DNA from: Danxiaibacter flavus
Lineage (GTDB): Bacteria > Bacteroidota > Bacteroidia > Chitinophagales > Chitinophagaceae
DNA: 64,000 bases
Reading direction: 5' to 3'
Assembly (NCBI RefSeq): GCF_041060425.1
Contig: NZ_JAULBC010000001.1
Location: 744,001 to 808,000 of the forward strand
Both the position numbers and the translations under genes were made by a program. Positions 58,301-64,000 of this stretch are shown in pieces (the first letter of the stretch is position 1; each line of letters starts with the position of its first letter). The notes beneath the pieces were generated by a model, which did not search any database, had not been told where the DNA came from, and saw only the letters and a program-made list of their open reading frames with translations.

Positions 58301-59164
58301 GTTACCCGTAACCAGGTACATAAATCCTGCTTCATCTATTGCAGGTCCGCCGCCGCTCTGCCAAAGACCGGCTTCATAACCATTTGCGGTTGCGTTATAT
58401 ACATATTTTAAAGCAAGCGTTTGGGCATCATATCCCAATACCCATCCATGATAGGGCTGCCAGTCGCAATGCGAAGAAAAGGTAACATACACAATACCGT
58501 TATGTAATGTAAGCGCCTGTCGCTGGTTGTTTTTCTGAGGGTCAAAACTAATCACACCATTTACATTTCCAGATCCGACGCCATTTGAAGTAGCTATTAT
58601 TTCAAGCGGACTATTTGCTCTTTCGTTGCCCGTTGTTACATCAAGCGCATGAAAATATTGCGTATAGGTTCCGGTGGTACCGGTAGTGGTTCTCGTTACA
58701 AAATAAATTGTTTTGGAAACGGAATCTATTACAGGCGTACCCAGGATGCCCATGTTGCCGAAAACATCTTTGTAGTTTCCGCCACAGGCGCCTGTCATGT
58801 CTGTGTTGCGTGGAGGTCTTTGTCCTGCAGGTGTAAAATTCTTGTTCCAGTAAAGAGTGCCATTGTCAGCGTCGGCTGCATAAACGCTGTTGTTGGTTGT
58901 AGCAAGAAATACAACATTGTGTTTGCCATTGGCAATGTTCAGATTTGAAAGCACCAACGGCTGAGCATACAACTGGTCGTCAACCTGTACTTTAAAAATC
59001 TTCCCGAATTGTTTTACGTTAACATTGCCTGGGTTTAAAACAGTTTCGTTGTTGTTCCAGCCTGTCCGGGCGAGGTCATTGTGCTGGGTTACAACTGAAA
59101 CCTGGCCGCTAGCTATAATGAACGGCACAACTGACATAAGCAGAAAACTGATTTTCCTTACCAT
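55337..59164 (-). CDS. Large secreted multidomain protein: quinoprotein-like propeller, F5/8, Fn3, two lectin-like domains, T9SS tail
   Basis: 1275 residues with a signal peptide (MVRKISFLLMSVVPFIIASG). Order of domains by eye: PQQ-like beta-propeller with VFLATTNNSVYAADADNGTLYW (about 25-555), F5/8 type C/discoidin (ALAKPAYSSSNENTTLLPGLAFDGNNTTRW, about 572-705), fibronectin type III (about 715-800), and two concanavalin-like DUF1349-type domains with KAGIMFRESLDATSRFAFVGI and NEAGLMFRESLAPESRNFFIGV (about 815-985 and 1005-1170). The end is a T9SS type A sorting domain (VYPNPTSNIITVDF). Probably a surface carbohydrate- or polymer-binding protein. No catalytic motif is recognised; an enzymatic role of the propeller is possible. 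Confidence 0.88.
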   Translation of the reverse strand: MVRKISFLLMSVVPFIIASGQVSVVTQHNDLARTGWNNNETVLNPGNVNVKQFGKIFKVQVDDQLYAQPLVLSNLNIANGKHNVVFLATTNNSVYAADADNGTLYWNKNFTPAGQRPPRNTDMTGACGGNYKDVFGNMGILGTPVIDSVSKTIYFVTRTTTGTTGTYTQYFHALDVTTGNERANSPLEIIATSNGVGSGNVNGVISFDPQKNNQRQALTLHNGIVYVTFSSHCDWQPYHGWVLGYDAQTLALKYVYNATANGYEAGLWQSGGGPAIDEAGFMYLVTGNGAVGTNKDVNDLSNRGESAIKLKPTNNTLAVTSFFTPKNFITLEMADLDYGSMAAFLIPGAKRYVTGCKDGNLYVLNTDNLGGFNSTYNNVAQTIILGNNATMRCQPSYYKSSTNEFVYVWSENSQLKAYPFDRTSNTLDVDNVVSASPQGPVGANGAMISTSSNNSKDGSGIVWTSYSANGDANQSLRPGILRAFDANDVTNELWNSNQNANRDGVGFYAKFSSPTIANGKVYLATFSNQLNVYGIIDTTPQKPVCNSSTNVALAKPAYSSSNENTTLLPGLAFDGNNTTRWASANNSTPEWLYVDLGEIDSICNVTINWNASYAKDFQVQVSNDAASWKSIATVTNNNTQNNSFDALTLGRYVRLYCTAKATAGGYSVLEMKVFGNPIQGCITPNGVTVNHITATGATIRWNYTNSPSYYVQIKPQSSSKWQTFTTKSDSLVITGLTCGNYYSYRVQSSCAKTGVSSYSEEASFNTLTCTDCGLLPTRFYTNDIGDIAIGGQACYDAPKTSFTIKGSGVDIGNNGDAFRYAYKTVSGSTRLVVKVTSQDDADLLNKAGIMFRESLDATSRFAFVGITSGSGVTFQYRYVTRATSTNALIPGFKAPCYLALAKENTTYTAYISKDSINWTQLGSIKIPNFGGGDYPIYAGLAVTSHNNSKTSTVIFNEFSLVPKDTIIMPPVDTTCSPLMYGINTLDIGNVAQAGSVCFIKSKDSYKVTGSGDDAIKFADNFRYVYRPFAGDGQIDTRVASQDKVNAGNEAGLMFRESLAPESRNFFIGVTSGMGAFYQYRAENGASTSVKYVSGIKAPYYLRIVKKGDTYSAYISPDSVTWSLLIRPIYLPGMGLNGKSVYVGFAVNSHNSTKQTTAVFDKSKIIINKTSARIAATDSARAVNNATADVAAPTALKVYPNPTSNIITVDFSVADKQDMTLRIVGIADGRTYYTESLSNFSGHYHKKFSNLQLPSGSYAVSVKSKTGFKTEIFIKE

Positions 59165-59481
59165 AAATGCGTTTTTGGTATTAGTTCATGGGCTGTAAAA
59201 AGTATGTGAGGTACCGGTTTTTCAGGAGATGGAGAAAATAGTCAATCAAGGAATATTAGTAATTACGGGGCGTTTAAAACGCAATTCGAATATAAAAAAA
59301 AGTTTGAAAATTTTAATCGTCTGCAGCCGGTAAAATTAGCATAAAGGCAGCCGGGGATTACTATGCCTCCTGTGTTTTTAAAAAATCACTCGTCCCTTTT
59401 TTGTTTAGAATGATTAAACACAGTCAAACGATTGCGTGTATTAACAGGCCATTTTCTTAATAATATTGTCCTTATTCACTT
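59165..59481. other. Divergent promoter region
   Basis: 317 bases between divergent genes. An inverted repeat TGTTTA-7-TAAACA at 59402-59420 could be an operator. No array, RNA or ORF was recognised. Confidence 0.45.
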
Positions 59482-60597
59482 ATGAAATCTTGCACAATGA
59501 AACTACGGTACTTGCTACTATTAGGTTTTCAGGTAATGTTTGCCAGAGTAGCCTTTACTCAGAAGGGTACAGCTTCCCAATCCCAAAATCTTGTGGTCAT
59601 TACATTTGATGGCGTTAGATGGCACGAGATATTTAAAGGCGCCGATTTGTCTTTGTTGAAGGATAAAAAATTTAATTCATCGGACTCCTTGTTAAGAATT
59701 GAAAAATACTGGTCGGACGAACCTGGTGAGCGCAGAAGTAAACTAATGCCTTTTTTGTGGAACTATATCGTAAAGAATGGTCAGTTATATGGAAACCGCG
59801 ATGCCGGCAATTTCGTCAATGTAAAAAATCCATATTGGTTTTCTTACCCGGGAAGAAGTGAAAGCTTTTGTGGCTATGTGGATACAGCTGTTAATTCTAA
59901 CGATTTTCCGGATAACCCAAACACCAATGTGTTTGAATTTATCAACCAGCAACCATTATACAAAGGCAAGGTAGCCGGTTTTGCCAGTTGGAATGTTGTA
60001 GCGCATGCACTCAACAGAAACCGCAGCGGTATGTATGTAAATGTGGCGTATGAAGAAATAAAGGGGGATAAACTAACTCCGCTTGAACAGTTTGCAAATG
60101 AAACGCAGCGCTACGAACCAACAATATTCGGCGCTTCTGAACGTGTGGATGCTTCAACTTTTATGCTGACGAAAGCTTATATACAGGCAAAGCATCCGAA
60201 AGTGATCTATATTGATCTGGGTGATACTGATGAATATGCTCATGAAGGTCATTACGACAAATATCTTGATGCAATACACAACTGCGATGCAATGATCAGC
60301 AGTCTGTGGAACTACATGCAAGGCGATGCCTTTTATAAGAACAATACAAGTTTTGTGGTAGTTCCAGATCATGGAAGGGGTGAAGGTGATAAATGGACCG
60401 ATCACGGCTCAAAAACACCACATTCTAATGATACATGGATATTGACTTTCGGTGCCGGTATTAAGCACTCAGGTGAAATAAAAGCCAAAGGTCAACTATA
60501 CAATGAACAGTTTGCTCAAACCATCGCCGGATTATTAGGACTCAGGTTTAACGCCACGCACCCTGTTGCTCCGGCCATTGATGGTATTATAAAATAA
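59482..60597 (+). CDS. Alkaline phosphatase superfamily protein, secreted
   Basis: About 371 residues, start at 59482 (MKSCTMKLRYLL) or at the ATG 59497. A signal peptide ends near VAFTQK. Metal-site motifs of the alkaline phosphatase/phosphodiesterase superfamily are present: NLVVITFDGVRW (first Asp), SYPGRSESF with a probable Ser or Thr nucleophile, IDLGDTDEYAHEGHYDKY (Asp and His ligands), VVPDHGRG (Asp-His) and a final His near HGSKTPHSNDTW. Substrate (phosphate ester, phosphonate or sulfate) cannot be decided. A good terminator follows the stop codon. Confidence 0.85.
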   Translation: MKSCTMKLRYLLLLGFQVMFARVAFTQKGTASQSQNLVVITFDGVRWHEIFKGADLSLLKDKKFNSSDSLLRIEKYWSDEPGERRSKLMPFLWNYIVKNGQLYGNRDAGNFVNVKNPYWFSYPGRSESFCGYVDTAVNSNDFPDNPNTNVFEFINQQPLYKGKVAGFASWNVVAHALNRNRSGMYVNVAYEEIKGDKLTPLEQFANETQRYEPTIFGASERVDASTFMLTKAYIQAKHPKVIYIDLGDTDEYAHEGHYDKYLDAIHNCDAMISSLWNYMQGDAFYKNNTSFVVVPDHGRGEGDKWTDHGSKTPHSNDTWILTFGAGIKHSGEIKAKGQLYNEQFAQTIAGLLGLRFNATHPVAPAIDGIIK

Positions 60598-60619
60598 GAC
60601 GTTGACGTAATATCTTGCA

Positions 60620-60670
60620 GTTTCATTCCAAATGCAATATCTTATTGACATTTGGAATGAAACTTTTTTT
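60620..60670 (+). terminator. Rho-independent terminator
   Basis: A perfect 15-bp stem (60620-60634 with 60649-60663), a 14-base loop and seven T. It follows the phosphatase gene and overlaps the first in-frame ATG codons of the downstream open frame, so those are not real starts. Confidence 0.9.
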
Positions 60671-60692
60671 ATCTATGCCACAACCGATGCTT

Positions 60693-62132
60693 ATGAGGTT
60701 TAGAACTTTTTTTGTTTGCACTCTAGGTGTGTTCAGTCCGCTCGTTATGCTTGCGCAGGATGCTCATTATTGGTCCACAGATTATAGTGCCGGTGGCTTT
60801 TTCCTGCCGGGAGCAGCGATTGCAAACAATAAAGACAGCGGCGTTTATTTTTATAATCCGGCTTTGATCGGGGTGTCTCCAAAATCAACCATTTCTATCA
60901 ATGCCAGCTTATACCAGTATGAATCAATTAAAATAAAAAATGGAGCTGGTACAGGCTACGATTTGAAATCTGGTGTTGCAAGCTCTGTTCCTCAAATGCT
61001 TTCCGGAAGTTTTGCGTTTAAAGGGAAAAAGCCTGTAACTATTGCGTACGCTTTAATCCGCTCGCCTAATCTTAGCTATCAGGCAACACAAAGAAGGGAT
61101 GAGAAATTTAATGTATTAGATGATAGTTATAGTCCGGGAAGTGAATATTTCATTGGACAATATGTTACGCAAAATCTTGTGAGTGAAACGTCTGGCCAGA
61201 TCAGCACCGGATTCAAGTTAGATAAACATTGGTCTGTGGGGATTACGATGGATGGCAACCTTCACAAACAGAATTACAACGTTACTTATAATGCCCGTGC
61301 ACTTGTAAATCCAGGTGGTGATACCACTTTCCCAATTGTAAGTAACGACCTTTATTACTTAGCTAACTACAATAATGTTGGATTGCGTTTTAAGGCCGGC
61401 GTTGCGTATGATGCGGGAAAACATCACCTTGGAATGATTGTCAATACCCCGCTCATTCATATAGCAGGCAGTGGCCTTATAGTAAGTGATTATGTACTTA
61501 ATAACATGAAAACCGGCGATGGAGATTATGTGAGCCTGCTTGCAAATAGCCGGCAGGAAAATCTTCCGGTAAAATGGAAAGTGCCAATGAGTGTTGGTCT
61601 TGGATATAATTACGACTACAGAAAAGGACAGATTTATTTTGCAGCGGAATATTTTAATAAAGTAGATGAATATAATATCATAACACCCAGAAATGATTAT
61701 TTTCTGCGGCCGGATACCGGCGACAATAATGCCATTACATCTTCCTTATTGCGTTTGAAAGATGTAAGAAAAAGTGTGCTGAATGTTGCTGTTGGTGCCA
61801 GTTATGCACTGATGCCTGATATAACCGGGTATATCGCATTGCGTACTGATTTTGCTTATACAAGTCCCGGTCTGTTTTTTAGCCTGGAAGGCTTCGAACC
61901 TTATACATGTTATTGGAATAATTACCATCTTCAAATAGGTTCAAATATTAAACGCCAGAAATACAATCTGCGCGCAGGCTTTTCCTTTGCATACGGATCT
62001 TCAAGGAATTATTTACAGGAGGTGAACTTCGATCATCCCAATGAAGATAACTTTCTCCTGGGCGACGCGGGCCAAACAAAAGCAACGCATTTTTCTATGG
62101 GATTTATTTTGTCGTATATACATAATTTGTAG
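60693..62132 (+). CDS. Outer membrane beta-barrel protein, FadL/OMPP1-like
   Basis: About 479 residues from the ATG at 60693 (MRFRTFFVCTLGVFSPLVMLAQ), which directly precedes a signal peptide; earlier ATGs (60687, 60675) are possible, those before 60670 lie in the terminator. The mature N-terminus HYWSTDYSAGGFFLPGAAIANNKDSGVYFYNPALIG resembles FadL/TodX proteins of Bacteroidota, with long amphipathic strands and an aromatic end (MGFILSYIHNL). Such barrels take up hydrophobic compounds. It is separated from the phosphatase gene by a terminator. Confidence 0.8.
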   Translation: MRFRTFFVCTLGVFSPLVMLAQDAHYWSTDYSAGGFFLPGAAIANNKDSGVYFYNPALIGVSPKSTISINASLYQYESIKIKNGAGTGYDLKSGVASSVPQMLSGSFAFKGKKPVTIAYALIRSPNLSYQATQRRDEKFNVLDDSYSPGSEYFIGQYVTQNLVSETSGQISTGFKLDKHWSVGITMDGNLHKQNYNVTYNARALVNPGGDTTFPIVSNDLYYLANYNNVGLRFKAGVAYDAGKHHLGMIVNTPLIHIAGSGLIVSDYVLNNMKTGDGDYVSLLANSRQENLPVKWKVPMSVGLGYNYDYRKGQIYFAAEYFNKVDEYNIITPRNDYFLRPDTGDNNAITSSLLRLKDVRKSVLNVAVGASYALMPDITGYIALRTDFAYTSPGLFFSLEGFEPYTCYWNNYHLQIGSNIKRQKYNLRAGFSFAYGSSRNYLQEVNFDHPNEDNFLLGDAGQTKATHFSMGFILSYIHNL

Positions 62133-62136
62133 GAGG

Positions 62137-62240
62137 AGCTATCAGCTGTCAGCTATTAGCTATCAGCCGCGGGGGGCAGGTTTCAGGTTTCAGGTTTCAG
62201 GTATAAGGCATGAGGCATGAGGTATGAGGTGTACGGTAAT
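62137..62240 (+). repeat. Heptamer arrays, families I, B and K
   Basis: Beginning 5 bases after the stop codon: agctatc, agctgtc, agctatt, agctatc (family I); then tttcagg, tttcagg, tataagg, gcatgag, gtatgag (family B, 62177-62230); then gtgtacgg (family K). All read outward. Confidence 0.9.
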
Positions 62241-62302
62241 GGCCTAAGGAATAACTCAAAGAGAATATGATTTGAGAATATCGTATCGGGAGTGTGAGTA
62301 CC

Positions 62303-62402
62303 CACATCGTACACCGTACACCGTACACCGTACATCACTTCACATCGTATATTTTTCTCAGACAGTTCATTTCGTACTTCTTACCTCGTACTTCGTACTT
62401 GC
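62303..62402 (-). repeat. Heptamer arrays, families E and K, inverted
   Basis: On the minus strand, right after the stop codon of the AsmA-like gene: aagtacg, aagtacg, aggtaag, aagtacg (family E) and later gtgtacg repeated three times (family K). Outward from the gene at 62403; together with 62137-62240 the spacer is a head-to-head structure. Confidence 0.88.
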
Positions 62403-64000
62403 TTAATCGTATTTTGGCAGCGAATACTCCTTCTGCTTTTTATTATACTGCTTAATATATTTTTTGCTGCTTTTTATTCCTACGCTCGACATAATTCCGT
62501 GTAAAGTAGTTTTTATCCAATAGTTAAATACAAACTTCTCCTGGTCGCGTTCAAAATAGGCTACTGCGTATTTGTCATTTTTCTTGCGTAGGATGACGTT
62601 GTTTGCAAGCCAGTTTTTTACGTTGAGCATCATGGTTGTTTTGGAGGTGTCGTTAGGATTTAAAAGTTTTACCTTGAGATCACTGTAATAAAAATTCATA
62701 TGGCCTGCGGCTGCATATTTGTTGCCGGTAAAACGGGCAAACAATGTATCTGATTCACCATCGGAAACACGCACAGCAGCGAGAGGGGTGGTTATATTGC
62801 TTAGCGGCAATAATTGTTTGGGAGATGCGTTTACGCTTAGCCTGAAATACGAAAGAGAATCATTGTAAGACTCCTGGTAGTGCATGTTCCTGATGCGCTT
62901 GTCAAATAATTCAGCATTTGCAGAAATAGTCAGACTATCATTGCCATTATCTGTATTCCGGATGTTTGTTATTACAGCATTAATATTGGTGAGTGGAATA
63001 ATACCTTCTTTCTTTGTTGTTGCTGAAATCTCGTGTATGGTCACACTGCTTTGTTTTAACGTGAGTGAGTCGATTTGCATCGGGTAAGAGATGTTTTCGA
63101 TCAGCTTTGTGGGCATGGGCTTAACGGAGCCGTGGTTGAATGGAACGTTCTTGTCTCTGCTTGTTTCCAGTGCAATGCTATACAACGAAATATTGCGGAT
63201 GTTCAACAAGGAGTCTCCGTTATGCCTGTTGAATTTCACTCCTGCCATAGTTGCCGAATCGCCACGGATGGTCATATAATCAGCTTGCCATTGTGCGTTT
63301 TTAAAAGCTTCATCACGTGAAATATTTGGATGCATGCTAAACGTTCCGATACTTAGCTTTTCTGCTGCCGGATTCCATTTAATACTTGCGGCTTTTAGTG
63401 TTGATCCGGGTGTTTTGTAGTAGAAGCCTGTTTCATTAATGGTAGTTTTGGGTAGTAATTTTTCAAGTGTATTGTTCTGATAACGCTGTAGGGAAAAATC
63501 TTTGTCTTCAAAGCTTCCTGTCGCGTTATTTAGCGTAAGCCGGGAACCAGAACGGTTTTGAGAAATGTATATTCCGTTAAACCACCTGATAAACAACCCG
63601 GTATTCAATGTAAACGTGTTGCCCGGCTCTTTCACTATTTTCCCTTTGGTAAGTGTAATTGATCCAGTGGGAAGAGACAGGTACATATTTTTTTTGGTAA
63701 ATCGAAAATCATTAACAGTAAGTGCTGCTGTATCATACATGAAGCCGGCAGCTGATTCTTTTTGACTGTTGAACTGTCTTATATGGAAATTGACGTTGGC
63801 ATTTAAGGATGTAGTGTCATGTTCGTTTTGGGCAATATACCGGACGTTTGTATTGTTCAGCAGCATATGTTCTATCTTAATGTTTGCGGGAAACGCCGGC
63901 GTTTTGCTATGATCCGGGTTGTTTTCACTTCTTGTTAGCATGGTAAGGGAAGCTCCGTTTGTAGCAAATGAATGCAAACGAATATCAGACATGTCAGTGG
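62403..64000 (-). CDS. AsmA-like / DUF748-type protein, N-terminus missing
   Basis: The frame is open past the right edge of the window (an in-frame ATG at 63992 is preceded by coding-looking codons), so this is the C-terminal part, at least 532 residues. It consists of repetitive amphipathic strands (NIKIEHMLLNNTNVRY, LTLNNATGSFEDKDFSL, IDSLTLKQSSVTIHEIS) as in the AsmA/TamB-like bridge proteins that span the periplasm, and ends with KNDKYAVAYFERDQEKFVFNYW and a Lys-rich tail. Such proteins are linked to outer-membrane lipid homeostasis; this is inferred from the pattern only. Confidence 0.72.
   Translation of the reverse strand, partial: TDMSDIRLHSFATNGASLTMLTRSENNPDHSKTPAFPANIKIEHMLLNNTNVRYIAQNEHDTTSLNANVNFHIRQFNSQKESAAGFMYDTAALTVNDFRFTKKNMYLSLPTGSITLTKGKIVKEPGNTFTLNTGLFIRWFNGIYISQNRSGSRLTLNNATGSFEDKDFSLQRYQNNTLEKLLPKTTINETGFYYKTPGSTLKAASIKWNPAAEKLSIGTFSMHPNISRDEAFKNAQWQADYMTIRGDSATMAGVKFNRHNGDSLLNIRNISLYSIALETSRDKNVPFNHGSVKPMPTKLIENISYPMQIDSLTLKQSSVTIHEISATTKKEGIIPLTNINAVITNIRNTDNGNDSLTISANAELFDKRIRNMHYQESYNDSLSYFRLSVNASPKQLLPLSNITTPLAAVRVSDGESDTLFARFTGNKYAAAGHMNFYYSDLKVKLLNPNDTSKTTMMLNVKNWLANNVILRKKNDKYAVAYFERDQEKFVFNYWIKTTLHGIMSSVGIKSSKKYIKQYNKKQKEYSLPKYD

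Overview
The window looks like a chromosome segment of a Bacteroidota bacterium, most likely family Chitinophagaceae. This rests on a SusC/SusD pair with FecR anti-sigma and ECF sigma factors, three proteins with type IX secretion (T9SS) C-terminal sorting domains, DUF3823 and DUF4331 proteins, promoters of the TTTG / TAnnTTTG type, scarcity of Shine-Dalgarno sites and moderate GC. No rRNA, complete tRNA, phage, transposase or CRISPR array was found. The species assignment is inference.

Layout. 0-7.3 kb: end of a DUF1254-type protein, an SDR dehydrogenase, two unknown membrane-associated proteins, an MhqO/MhqD-like quinone-detoxification pair and an LCM-family methyltransferase. 7.4-10 kb: an ArsR-led operon (ArsR, AHSA1/SRPBCC, VOC, AlkD-like) ending in a GNAT pseudogene. 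10.4-20.1 kb: small stress and redox units, namely a HopJ-family protein, a polysaccharide deacetylase plus DoxX opposite an AraC regulator, a TetR regulator plus SDR with matching operators, an aldo/keto reductase plus two Old Yellow Enzymes opposite a LysR regulator, and a YaeR-type VOC protein. 20.2-23.6 kb: an alkylation-repair island (Ada-like zinc domain, AlkB, Ada/Ogt-like methyltransferase, Oxygenase-NA family dioxygenase, DUF3175). 24-27.3 kb: a two-gene unit of an intracellular gluzincin-like metallopeptidase and an MBL-fold hydrolase. 27.5-31 kb: ThuA protein and a large repeat adhesin with an S74 chaperone and a T9SS tail. 31.3-35 kb: a secreted SAM-hydroxide adenosyltransferase and a TonB receptor. 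35.2-43.4 kb: a nutrient-uptake locus (FecR, SusC with STN, SusD, DUF3823; ECF sigma on the other strand). 43.7-46.6 kb: S45 acylase and a GH75 chitosanase-like protein. 47.6-51.9 kb: DUF4331, TPR and HupE/UreJ genes. 52-55 kb: secreted Gfo/Idh/MocA oxidoreductase, a basic histone-like protein and an RhlE-type helicase. 55.3-64 kb: a 1275-residue secreted multidomain protein, an alkaline-phosphatase-superfamily protein, an outer-membrane barrel and a partial AsmA-like protein.

The main unexplained signal is in the spacers. About twenty intergenic arrays of 7-bp (one family 8-bp) words, in roughly a dozen word families, sit directly against gene ends, sometimes sharing the stop or start codon. 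In every case that could be oriented by eye, the same word family reads outward from its adjacent gene, on either strand and at either gene end, so spacers with two arrays are built as head-to-head inverted structures. A 156-157 bp tandem repeat and a tiny ORF with an unusually strong Shine-Dalgarno site lie in the longest spacer (46.6-47.6 kb).
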